Of a stretch of DNA of 64,000 nucleotides, positions 51,460 through 60,334 are shown piece after piece. A program made the translations under genes and the position numbers. Origin of the DNA: Clostridia bacterium (GTDB lineage: Bacteria > Bacillota > Clostridia > TANB77 > CAG-508); NCBI GenBank assembly GCA_017437145.1, contig JAFSBT010000008.1:62001-126000 (forward strand), in the 5' to 3' direction. The notes beneath the pieces are model-generated. The model saw only the letters and a program-made list of their open reading frames with translations. It had not been told where the DNA came from and did no database searches. Each line of letters begins with the position of its first letter. The first letter of the stretch is position 1.

Positions 51460-53680
51460 TTATATTTTATCTATTTTTGCAACTAGTACTGTCATATCAT
51501 CTTTTGCTATTCCAACATTATTGTCTAATGCTTCTTGTAAAATTATATCTGCAATTTTTTGTACCTCATTTGTTTCTAAATTTTCTAGTAATTCTTTAAT
51601 CCAAATTTCTTTATTAGCAAGCTCTTTATTAGATTCTAAAATTCCATCACTACACATTATGATGAATTCTCCTCCATGTAAATCTTTGTCATAAACAACC
51701 AAATCTATATTATCTAATATTCCTGCTGGTAAAGATACCGATTTAACAACTTCTACTTGTTTACCATTTTTTATAAATGTTGGACAAGCACCATTTTTAA
51801 CAAATTCAGCATTTCCATTTTTTAAATCTAAAATTGAAATATCAAGTGTAGCATATGTTTCACTATTAGAATTCAAATTCACTGAGGAATTTATTAATCC
51901 TATTGATACTTCTTTATCAAATCCTGTTGTAAGTAATCTTGATAACATATTTATAACTGTTTTGCTACTTTTATTTGCTTTTTCTCCTGAACCCATTCCA
52001 TCACTTATTGCAAGCATATATTTGCCATCATGTAATGTTTCATGAATAAAATTATCTCCCGAAATAGTACTTCCTTTTTTTATACTATTTGAAAAACCTA
52101 TTTGTACTTTGTAATTTATTTTATTATCTTCTTTTTCTTCCTTAGGCTCATCTATTTCATCTGCTATTGATGAAATAACCTTTGATACTCCTCCAAGCTG
52201 AGTTGCCAAAGTTTTTTTATTCATTGCTTCTTTTTTTTTCCACAATAAGTTCAATTTATTTATTCTATACGTATGATTTATAGCTTTTACTATTTGATTA
52301 ATATCATTATTTATTTGTTCTTTAGTTTCTTCATCATCACTGTTGATTCCAATTATATAATTGTTATTTTGCTCAAAAATTTTTAAAAAGTCTTCTTTTG
52401 ATATTTCTTCTTCTTGTTCTAAAAACTCATAAATGCTATCTAGAATAACATCTTCGTCATCCATCATATCTTCATATAATAAATTTTCAGTAAAATCTTC
52501 TATGTTATTTATCAAATCTTCTTTAAATATATTTTTGCTTTCTGTTTCAATCTCCTCGTCTGTTTCAATAGTAGTTGCTGCAACTTCATTATAACTTTGT
52601 GCCATTTCTAAAATTGTTTCAGAAACTGTATTTAATTTATTTGTAACTTCAGCACCTTCATTTAATCTATTGTTTTGTGCAACTGGCAAATATTTTGATT
52701 TTCCAATAATATCTTCTATATTAATATCAATATGTTTAGGTATAAATAAAAGTCCCAATGACGCAATTAAGATTTCCCTGATAGTAATTATTGGTAAAGT
52801 ATTCCCATTTGTAAAATATGTAAGAAGTGCATTTCCTAAACAAAAACCAATTATTACTCCTACTCTACCAAGTTTATTTAGTATACCTGCAACCATTCCG
52901 AGAAAATGCGTAAGCAGCAACTAAAATCGGACTACTTGAAGTAATAATTCCTAATACCATTCCTATTGTAATTCCCGCTGTGCCACCAACTAGCATTCCA
53001 TTTTTCCATCCTAAGAAAAGAACTAACATTATACTTAATATATTGGTTATTGATAAACTAAATACTGTTAAATCTTTTAATGAGCTAAATGCAATAGATA
53101 ACATTAAAGCAGCTCCCATAACTTCTTCTATTGAAAAAGCTTGTTTTATTCCAAATTCTTTTATTATAATTATAGAATTTGAAAAAATCTTATAGAAAAT
53201 ATATGTTGTAACTGATAACATTATAGCTGTCAATAAATCATATATCAAAAACATTGTAAAAAACATTTTTACTATATTTACTAATAGTGTAGCAATCAAA
53301 ATATATTTTCCAAGTTTTTGTTTTTCATTTCGTTGTGTATACTCGTATTTCGGTCTAAAAATTAAAACTAATGCAATGAATACCAATACAGTTAATATAT
53401 ACATTAAAAGTCCACTTGAACCAAATTTAATAAATGTTCCAATTCCAGCAACAATGAAAACTATTCCCGATGGAATCTTATTACTGCAAGTTGCAACAAA
53501 TATTGCTAGTCCAAATGGTGCAAGTTCTGTACCAAAACTTACCATTGATAGCATAAAAGATATTGCATATAAAATTATGTTTTGTATGCCAAATAGTCTC
53601 TTTATTTTTGATTTTTTATTTAATTCTTTAACATCCTCATATTCTTCTTGTTTTACATCATCTGCTATATTTTGAAACAT
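51460..53680 (-). CDS. spoIIE: Stage II sporulation protein E, read through a CGG +1 frameshift
   Basis: The start at 53680 follows AAGGTGG. The joined product is 739 residues. Residues 1-260 hold about ten membrane helices; the frame then breaks at CGG (52898-52900) and continues as AFSGMVAGILNKLG and IGFCLGNALLTYF. The C-terminal half is a PP2C phosphatase with ISDGMGSGEKANKSS, LTTGFD and MCSDGILESN. SpoIIE helps septum formation and dephosphorylates SpoIIAA to free sigma F. Without the shift the phosphatase would be lost and sporulation should fail. Confidence 0.93.
52897..52900 (-). other. CGGA +1 frameshift site in spoIIE
   Basis: Upstream-frame codons are TTT TCT CGG AAT GGT TGC. Reading C|GGA gives F-S-G-M-V-A-G, joining the two halves of the membrane domain (residue 261). 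Confidence 0.9.
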
Positions 53681-53824
53681 CCTTACCACCTTCATCTTTT
53701 TCTATTTTTATTAATTATAATAAATTTGTCCTATGTTTTTTGTCATAATCAGTTGTCAAAATAGAAAAAGTTCTTTACATTTTGTGATATTTTTATTATT
53801 TATTTTTATTGTCTTTTGCATATT

Positions 53825-55832
53825 TTAGGAATTTTCTGCAAAATATTCTGTTATTCTAACAATAAGTTCATCTCTTACTTCATCCATAGTCATTCCTTCT
53901 ACTTGAGCTCCTGCTAAAGTAATATGTCCTCCGCCCCCGAAGTTTTTCTAAAATAACTTGAACATTAATATCTCCTATTGAACGTCCACTAATACAAATT
54001 TTATCGCCTAAATTTCCTATTACAAATGATGCTGTAATATTATTTATTGTTAATAATTCATCTGCAGCTTTTGCACATATAAGATTTGCACTTTTATCTT
54101 TTTCATCATATTGTGATATACCTACAGTATCATTTACAATTTGAACATTTTTAACTATATCGGCAATTACATTATAACTATCCAAATCACTTTGGAACCA
54201 TTTCTTAATCTTTATAATATCAATACCATATTTTCTTAAATATGCAGCTGCCTCAAAAGTTCTAACTCCTGTTTTAAAAGTAAAATTCTTTGTATCTACC
54301 ATTATACCAGCATATAAACTTTCTGCTTCTATTTGTTCTAATTCTATATCTGTCTCTGCATATTCTATAATTTCTGTTACTAATTCTGCTGCTGAAGAAG
54401 CATAAACTTCATGGAATGACAGAATTGCATTATCTATAAAATCTGTGCTCATTCTATGATGGTCTATTATAACAATTTTTTCTGTTTTTTCTAAAAGTTC
54501 TGGCGCTTCTGTATACCCCTTTTTATGAGTATCCACAACAATTAATAAAGTATTTGAATTTATAATTGAAAGAGCCTCATTTTTTCCTATTAAAACATTC
54601 TTATATTCTTCTTGTGATTCTAAAACACTAATGAAATTTTCTAAAGTTAAACCTAAACTATTATTTACTATATAAGCATCTTTACCTAGTGTTTTTGCTA
54701 CTCTGTATACTCCTAGGCTTGAACCAATTGAATCTATATCACCATTTAAATGTCCCATTATAATTACATTTTCTGATTTTAAAATTAGCTCTTCTAATGC
54801 ATGAGCTATAACTCTTGCTTTAACTTTTGTTCTTTTTTCAATTTCTTGACTTCTTCCACCAAAGAAACTATATTTTCCATCTTCTTTAAGAACAACTTGG
54901 TCTCCACCTCTACCTAAAGCTAAATCCAGTGCAACAAGAGCTGATTGATATTTTTCATAATTACTATCTCCTTCATTAGAAATCGCAACACTTAATGTTA
55001 TTTGAGATTTGTCCCTTGTTTTTATTTCTTTTATTTCATCTAAAATACTGAATTTATCATTTTCCATTTGTTCTAAATATTTTTGTTCAAATGCATAAAT
55101 AAATGTATCTCTTTCAGTTTTTATCATAAGGCCACCTGTTTTAGCTGCCCATTGATATAATTTTTTCTCTATTGTTGCTAAAACTTGTGTTTTTTCTTCC
55201 GCATCTAATCTTTGAATAATTTCGTCATAACCGTCTATCATTATAATTCCGATACAAGTTTGTGAACCTTTAAATTTATTTAACAAGTCTTCTTTTTCAG
55301 TTGTATCAATAAAATAAAGTATAGTCATGTACTTAGTCTGTTTTTTTCTATCTTTTTGCTTGATTTTCACATAGTTACCTAATACATTATAGGTTTTTTC
55401 GTCTATTCTTATATTTTTATCGATTTTTGGATTATTTTCTCTTTCAATATCCATTTTTATTTCTTTAGCTATGTCATCTATGTAAGTATTTATACCAACA
55501 TTTGCAAACTCTTTGTTAAATTTAGAACTTCTCCAAATAACATTTCCATCCGTTTCTAGAATTATTATAGGGAATGGAGAATTTATTAAAGTGTTTTTTG
55601 CTGCTGAATCCATACTTATAGTTAATTCTTCAACATAACTAGAGATTTCTCCTTTTCTTTTGTTATATACCCAAATAGTATACGCAATTATTAAAATATA
55701 TACTGCAATAGCTGGTATTATAAAAATAGGTTTGTATACACAAAGTACAATTAAAATAATTGCAATTATAACTAAATATATTTTTGTTTTTGATTCGATA
55801 CTTTCAAATAATTTTATATTTTTATTTGTCAT
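53825..55832 (-). CDS. gdpP: Cyclic-di-AMP phosphodiesterase GdpP (DHH/DHHA1), read through a CGG +1 frameshift
   Basis: The start at 55832 follows AAGGAG. The joined product is 668 residues: two N-terminal membrane helices, a PAS-like region, a degenerate GGDEF domain (about 180-300), the DHH domain (GHLNGDIDSIGSS, then VVDTHKKG and IDHHRMS) and a C-terminal DHHA1 domain whose GGGGH motif is restored only by reading C|GGG at 53937-53939. The last 36 residues (HITLAGAQVEGM onward) lie in the new frame. GdpP degrades c-di-AMP. It lies downstream of rpsR, a common arrangement. Confidence 0.94.
53936..53939 (-). other. CGGG +1 frameshift site in gdpP
   Basis: Upstream-frame codons are GAA AAA CTT CGG GGG CGG AGG ACA. 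Reading C|GGG gives L-G-G-G-G-H, the DHHA1 signature. This is the only site with G as fourth base. Confidence 0.92.
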
Positions 55833-55920
55833 AAATTTCTCCTTACTTTTCAGCTTTTTAGGCTGCATATATTTTACCTCAAAAAGCCCGTTTTGTCAAG
55901 GGAAACAAGGAATTAGAAGA

Positions 55921-55985
55921 ATTAAAATTGTAGTTGGAGTTTGGAGTTTAGCATTTGGAAATATAGAATAATATCTACGAAGACA
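55921..55985. repeat. Dispersed repeat, family B partial copy
   Basis: TTGGAGTTTGGAGTTTAGCATTTGG is present in pieces (the left arm), followed by ATCTACGAAGACATG; the right arm is replaced by the separate element at 55985-56048. Confidence 0.6.
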
Positions 55986-56048
55986 TGTCAGTGGGGCCGG
56001 GGCATTTTGACAGACAGTCTAACGTCCACCATGACCTGTCCCTTTTGG
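55985..56048. repeat. G+C-rich element of unknown type
   Basis: A 64-base G+C-rich block begins with GACATGTCAGTGGGGCCGGG and ends with CCATGACCTGTCCC. Its ends contain ACATGTCA and TGACCTGT, a loose inverted pair. It is followed by a small stem GTTAACAGTTC-like before rpsR ends. I have no family for it. Confidence 0.4.
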
Positions 56049-56094
56049 CAAAATAAAAGAACCATTAACTCTAGTTAACAGTTCTCTATAATTA

Positions 56095-56388
56095 TTAGTT
56101 TTGTGTGTATGGTAATACAGCAATATGTCTTGCTCTTTTTATAGCTTGTGTTATTTCTCTTTGATGTTTTGCACATGCTCCTGTAGCTCTTCTTGGTAAT
56201 ATTTTACCTTTTTCATTAATAAATTTCTTTAATTGTTCTGGATTTTTATAATCTAAAACATAATCTTTATTAGCACACATTACACATACTTTTTTTCTTA
56301 TTTTTCTAAATCTTGGATTGAAATCGTCATCAACATTGTTGTTTCTTCTATTATTCTTTCCATTATTTTTTCTTTTATTGTCTGCCAT
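56095..56388 (-). CDS. rpsR: Ribosomal protein S18
   Basis: A 97-residue protein with a basic N-terminus rich in Asn and Lys, then [20 protein letters not shown] and [24 protein letters not shown], the S18 signature. The CxxC-type Cys pair is kept. It is the last gene of the rpsF-ssb-rpsR operon. Confidence 0.97.
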   Translation of the reverse strand: MADNKRKNNGKNNRRNNNVDDDFNPRFRKIRKKVCVMCANKDYVLDYKNPEQLKKFINEKGKILPRRATGACAKHQREITQAIKRARHIAVLPYTQN

Positions 56389-56430
56389 TATTATACCCCC
56401 TTTGTCTTATTTTTTGCAAATCTCTTTGTG

Positions 56431-56850
56431 TTAGAATGGTAAATCATCTTCAGATGTTGTAGTAAATTCTGAGCTTTCAGATATTGAGCTTCCGAAAGTA
56501 TTTTCGAAACTTGCTCCTCCTTCAGAATCTCTTTTACTATCAGCAAAATATGCTTCTTCAGCAATAACTTCTGTTACATATCTTTTTTGATTGTTTTCAT
56601 CTTCCCAAGTTCTTGTTTGGATTCTTCCAATTACTCCAACTTGTTGACCTTTTTTAAAATATTTACTACAAAATTCTCCTGTTTTACTCCATGCAACTAC
56701 ATTTATAAAATCTGCTTGTCTTTCTTCTCCTGCTTTTGCAAATCTTCTGTTTACTGCTAAGGAAAATGAAGCAACTAAAGTATTATTTGTTTGTGTATAT
56801 CTAACTTCAGGATCTCTTGTTAAACGCCCCATTAAAATTACTTTATTCAT
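56431..56850 (-). CDS. ssb: Single-stranded DNA-binding protein
   Basis: A 139-residue protein with an OB-fold starting MNKVILMGRLTRDPEVRYTQ and containing FINVVAWSKTGEFCSKYFKKG, then a disordered Ser-rich linker and the acidic tip EDDLPF that binds repair partners. It lies one base after rpsF ends, in the usual rpsF-ssb-rpsR order. Confidence 0.97.
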   Translation of the reverse strand: MNKVILMGRLTRDPEVRYTQTNNTLVASFSLAVNRRFAKAGEERQADFINVVAWSKTGEFCSKYFKKGQQVGVIGRIQTRTWEDENNQKRYVTEVIAEEAYFADSKRDSEGGASFENTFGSSISESSEFTTTSEDDLPF

Positions 56851-56851
56851 T

Positions 56852-57136
56852 TTATTCCTCCTCTTTTATTACAATAAACTTAATAACTTCGTCTGTTATT
56901 CTATATACTCTTTCAAGTTCAGCAATTAGTTCTGGTTTAGCTTCAAAATGTAATACTATGTAATATCCTTCTTTGTTCTTTTTAATTTCATAAGCTAATT
57001 TTTTTAATCCAAGTTCGTCTACTGACTCTACTTTTCCGTCTTTATTAATTAAATCTGAGAATTTTGCAATTAAAGCTTTAATTGATTCTTCTTCTAATTT
57101 TGGATTAATAATGACAACACTTTCATATTTGTTCAT
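56852..57136 (-). CDS. rpsF: Ribosomal protein S6
   Basis: A 94-residue protein opening KYESVVIINPKLEEESIKAL and containing LGLKKLAYEIKKNKEGYYIVL. First gene of the operon; ribosome binding site AAGGAGGTG. The upstream hairpin at 57197-57231 could be part of its leader. Confidence 0.97.
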   Translation of the reverse strand: MNKYESVVIINPKLEEESIKALIAKFSDLINKDGKVESVDELGLKKLAYEIKKNKEGYYIVLHFEAKPELIAELERVYRITDEVIKFIVIKEEE

Positions 57137-57196
57137 TACTTTTGCACCTCCTTTTGGATTTATAACCCATATATCCTATATGAGTAAGGAACGAAA

Positions 57197-57231
57197 ATAA
57201 GCAACGCTTTTTTCGCATTGCTTATTTTAAC
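57197..57231. other. Hairpin upstream of rpsF
   Basis: Arms AAATAAGCAACGC and GCATTGCTTATTT with a TTTTTTC loop. It may be an upstream terminator or part of an rpsF leader; I did not see a convincing S6:S18 binding motif. Confidence 0.45.
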
Positions 57232-57305
57232 ATAATTTTACACATTTGGCAAGAAATATTTTAAAAAATATTTTTTATATTGTACTTAATAATTTATTTT
57301 TATTT

Positions 57306-57365
57306 TGTAGGGGAGAACTTCGTTCTCCCGGCTCCGAAGACTGGCGAACACAGTTCGCCCCTACA
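57306..57365. repeat. Double TGTAGGGGCG-family hairpin repeat
   Basis: First unit TGTAGGGGAGAAC / GTTCTCCC, second unit GGCGAAC / GTTCGCCCCTACA, joined by GGCTCCGAAGACT. The inner arms of the first unit changed on both sides, keeping the pairing. Confidence 0.9.
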
Positions 57366-57408
57366 AAGCTTATAATAAATTTATTCATAAAAATATATAT
57401 TGTATTTT

Positions 57409-58092
57409 CTATTTTGACGATGGCATATATGGTGCTAATCTACCTGCAAAATCTTTAAAGTTTTGAGATTGAAGAATTACTTTTCCTGGTCCTACAAGTT
57501 TTGTTAAGAATAATCCCTCTCCTCCTAAGAAAATATTTGCAAATCCTTTTACAGTTTCTATTTCATATGAAACTGTAGATTCAAAAGCTACCACATTTCC
57601 TGTATCAACTTTTATAACTTCTCCTGGTGCTAGTTCTTTTTTTATTGGGTCTCCATCTATTTCTAAGAATAATTGTCCATTACCTTGAGCTTTTTGAAGA
57701 ATAAATCCTTCTCCTCCAACTAATCCTGCGCTAAATCTCTTAGTAAATGCTATACTTGTTTCAACGCTTTCTTCTGCGCATAAAAATGCACCTTTTTGAA
57801 TCATTAATCCTTGTGGTATTTTACTTAAATCTACAGGTATTATACTTCCTGGCACTGTTGAAGCAAATGCTACCATTGCTCCATCTTTTTGTGCAGTATA
57901 ATTTGCCATAAACATTGATTCTCCTGAAAGCATTCTTCCTAATCCTTTCATAACTCCACCGCGTGTATTTGTTTTCATTTCAATCCCTTCTGATTGATAA
58001 GCCATACCTCCTGATTGTGTGTATACAGTTTCTCCTGCATTTAATGTCATTTCTACAACTGGTACTGTTTGTCCTACTATTTTGTGCTCCAT
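57409..58092 (-). CDS. TIGR00266/AIM24-family protein
   Basis: A 227-residue beta-rich protein with MEHKIVGQTVPVVEMTLNAG at the start, GGMAYQSEGIEMKTNTRGG and ALFLGGEGLFLTKLVGPG-type Gly-rich repeats near the C-terminus, the layout of the AIM24/TIGR00266 family. Its function is unclear in bacteria. It contains a CGC codon read as Arg next to a Gly codon, evidence that CGC is a normal sense codon here. Monocistronic. Confidence 0.88.
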   Translation of the reverse strand: MEHKIVGQTVPVVEMTLNAGETVYTQSGGMAYQSEGIEMKTNTRGGVMKGLGRMLSGESMFMANYTAQKDGAMVAFASTVPGSIIPVDLSKIPQGLMIQKGAFLCAEESVETSIAFTKRFSAGLVGGEGFILQKAQGNGQLFLEIDGDPIKKELAPGEVIKVDTGNVVAFESTVSYEIETVKGFANIFLGGEGLFLTKLVGPGKVILQSQNFKDFAGRLAPYMPSSK

Positions 58093-58129
58093 CTTTTGTT
58101 CCCCCTTTTAATAATATATATGTGTTTGG

Positions 58130-58221
58130 CATTTGGATTTTAGCATTTGGTAATCCTAAAATTTTATAACGTATTCAATTATGCTACAACTACCAAATTC
58201 CAAATTCTAAATTCCAATAAC
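58130..58221. repeat. Dispersed repeat, family B copy 4
   Basis: Arms GGCATTTGGATTTTAGC and CCAAATTCCAAATTC around an AT-rich core without the CTACGAAG word. Confidence 0.6.
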
Positions 58222-58234
58222 ATAAAAACAATAA

Positions 58235-58712
58235 TTAATAAGTATATTGCATTACGTCTTCGCTCATAATGCCATTAGTATAATAAACATTTAAAGTTCT
58301 TGCATTAATTATATATACATCCTCATTCGTCCCAAAGTTTAATGTTACATTATTAAGCTTAGTTTTATCTATTTGATAATATATATCTCCATCTTCACTA
58401 TCTCTATCTGCAATAAACTCTTCATTTATAATTGTGCCTTCTGAAATCTTGTATACCGTTATATTCCCCTCTGCAGTCTCTATAGTTTCAAAGTAAGTTT
58501 CTTCACATTTAGGTATATCTCCATAAGAATTATAATATACCGTTGCTTTATCTTTAAGAAGTTGTATATCAGCTTGCATGTTCATCAAAGCGGATGAATT
58601 AGTATAATTACTAATACTTGTAATCATTGTAGCTGATATAATTAAAATAACTACTATGGTTATAACTAAAGCTACTATGGTAATTCCGTTTTTGATTTTT
58701 AACTTTCTTCAT
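58235..58712 (-). CDS. Type IV prepilin-like protein, read through a CGG +1 frameshift
   Basis: The ATG at 58712 follows TAGGAGG. Only eight codons (MKKVKNQK) precede a CGG at 58686-58688; reading C|GGA gives KNQKGITIVALVITIVVIL, a textbook prepilin N-terminus with the Gly at the cleavage position, and the frame then runs to 58235 (158 residues in total). Without the shift there is only a 33-codon dead frame. The pilin head has no Cys pair. It is a single gene with no pilus machinery next to it; the assembly genes may be elsewhere. Confidence 0.88.
58685..58688 (-). other. CGGA +1 frameshift site at the prepilin cleavage glycine
   Basis: Codons in the start frame are CAA AAA CGG AAT TAC. Reading C|GGA gives Q-K-G-I-T, the G|I-T processing site of type IV prepilins (residue 9). 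Confidence 0.92.
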
Positions 58713-58783
58713 TTGTTCCTCCTAAAAGATTTATATAATATATTTTGACAGTTAAAATAATTTTTGTCAATATATAATATGAT

Positions 58784-59818
58784 CTAGCATTCTATATAAT
58801 TATGTTCGCAAGCTCTTATTAGTCTATTCATAATAGCCAATCCTAATTCATTCTTTTCAACGCCTTCAATAATAACTAAATCAACATTGTATGAATCTAC
58901 TTTTCTTAAAATTGTAAAAATATTTCTACTAATTTCTTCTATTGTTCTTCCCATCGCAATCTTATTATTTGTATCATATTTTTCCATATTCTCGTTCTTA
59001 CAAATTACTAAGCAGTTCTTTTGAGTTATCATTAATTCTTTGATTTTATTTATTAAATTTTCTTCTTTTTCACTATAAACTAAAACACATTTTGTATTTG
59101 GTGCATAATGTCTATATTTCATTCCTGGAGACATTACTTTTTCATTATCTTTTATTTCATCAAGAATATGTCTTTCAATAACTACTTCAAACCCAAGTTT
59201 TTCTATATCTTCTTTAGTAATTTTTCCAGGTCTTAAAATATGAACTTTATTTTCTATTACTCTTACAACTGTTGATTCTACTCCTATATCTGTCATTCCT
59301 GCATCTATAATATACTCCACTTTCCCATCTAATTCTTCAATAATATCTTCAATTAAAGTCCCACTTGGTTTTCCTGATATATTTGCACTAGGTGCTGCTA
59401 TTGGAACATTTGCTTTTTCAATTAACTGCAGTGCAATAGGATTACTTGGCATTCTTATTCCAACTGTATCTAAATTAGCCGAAACATTATTAGGTACATT
59501 TTTAGTTTTATTAAAAATTATAGTAAGAGGACCAGGCCAAAAATTTTCCATTAAATTTTTTTCAATATTCCCTATATCTGTTACTAAATCTTTTAACATG
59601 TCACTATTAGAAATATGTACAATTAAAGGATTATCAGATTGTCTACCTTTGGCTATAAAAATTTTTGATACTGCATTTTCATCTAAAGCATTAGCGCCAA
59701 TTCCATACACTGTTTCTGTAGGAAATAATACTAATTCACCTTCTCGTATTGCATTTGATGCCTCATCTATTTTTTCATATTCTATTCTATTTTTAAAATC
59801 TATATATTTTGATTTCAT
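58784..59818 (-). CDS. L-threonylcarbamoyladenylate synthase (Sua5-type)
   Basis: A 344-residue protein with the YrdC/Sua5 domain (about 1-205: LVLFPTETVYGIGANALDE, KGRQSDNPLIVHI, FWPGPLTII, VGIRMPSNPIA, APSANISGKPSGT) and a C-terminal Sua5 domain (about 225-344). It makes threonylcarbamoyl-AMP for the t6A modification of tRNAs reading ANN codons. The two-domain form is Sua5; the shorter TsaC lacks the second domain. Confidence 0.95.
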   Translation of the reverse strand: MKSKYIDFKNRIEYEKIDEASNAIREGELVLFPTETVYGIGANALDENAVSKIFIAKGRQSDNPLIVHISNSDMLKDLVTDIGNIEKNLMENFWPGPLTIIFNKTKNVPNNVSANLDTVGIRMPSNPIALQLIEKANVPIAAPSANISGKPSGTLIEDIIEELDGKVEYIIDAGMTDIGVESTVVRVIENKVHILRPGKITKEDIEKLGFEVVIERHILDEIKDNEKVMSPGMKYRHYAPNTKCVLVYSEKEENLINKIKELMITQKNCLVICKNENMEKYDTNNKIAMGRTIEEISRNIFTILRKVDSYNVDLVIIEGVEKNELGLAIMNRLIRACEHNYIEC

Positions 59819-59906
59819 CTTAACCTCTTTCTTGTAGTATTATATATTAAATATGTGGATTTTTCAATTAAATTGTGTGTTTTTACTGTTTTTTATATGA
59901 ATTGTA

Positions 59907-60002
59907 ATTTGTATGAGAAGTGTGAGAATTAAGTAAAGCTTACGAAACATATCCCTAAAATCCCACCTCACACCTCTCACATCTCACCTCCAATTTACAA
60001 TT
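59907..60002. repeat. Dispersed inverted-arm repeat, family C copy 2
   Basis: Arms AGAAGTGTGAGAATT and CACACCTCTCACATCTCACC around AAGCTTACGAAACATATCCC. It fills much of the 322-base gap between the Sua5-type gene and the small gene at 60141; the remainder is AT-rich. Confidence 0.7.
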
Positions 60003-60140
60003 TATATTTACACTAAACTTTTACATCAGCTATAATTAATCAAAAAATACTTTTAAAATTTATTGAAACTATTTTAATTATAATATATAATAATAAAAAT
60101 TACATTTGGCAAGTATTAAATGCTTTGAACGGAGGTTTTT

Positions 60141-60329
60141 ATGAAAGTTTATGACAAAGAAATATACCAAAAGCAACAAAGTATAACAACAACTATTATT
60201 ATTATTGTTGTATTTTTATTAGGCTTTTTTGCAGGATATGTAGCAAATTCTTTTAGTTATACTCCTGAAAATGAAGTAAATAATGTTAGCAACATTACTG
60301 ATAGCAGTAATACATCAGAAGGAGTTTGA
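60141..60329 (+). CDS. Small single-pass membrane protein
   Basis: A 62-residue protein with ribosome binding site CGGAGG, one membrane segment (about residues 18-37, TTIIIIVVFLLGFFAGYVA) and a Ser/Asn-rich external tail. I do not recognise it. It ends six bases before the next gene, so the two are translationally linked. Confidence 0.6.
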   Translation: MKVYDKEIYQKQQSITTTIIIIVVFLLGFFAGYVANSFSYTPENEVNNVSNITDSSNTSEGV

Positions 60330-60334
60330 TTTAA

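Noticed and set aside
2285-58688. Explaining the eight frame breaks as sequencing or assembly errors
   Set aside because: Random errors in such AT-rich DNA would fall mostly in A/T homopolymers and in both directions. Here all eight are the same extra C giving the triplet CGG, mostly outside homopolymers, and hundreds of A and T runs in the same genes are intact. Raw reads would still be the decisive test.
2285-58688. Explaining the eight genes as pseudogenes
   Set aside because: Each gene has one break only, no additional stops, and fully conserved motifs on both sides, including motifs that lie across the junction. True decay would not be limited to one codon.
7211-58688. Classical prfB-like or Ty1-like P-site +1 slippage
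   Set aside because: The codons before CGG share no slippery feature and most would not re-pair after a +1 slip; there is also no common upstream Shine-Dalgarno-like element.
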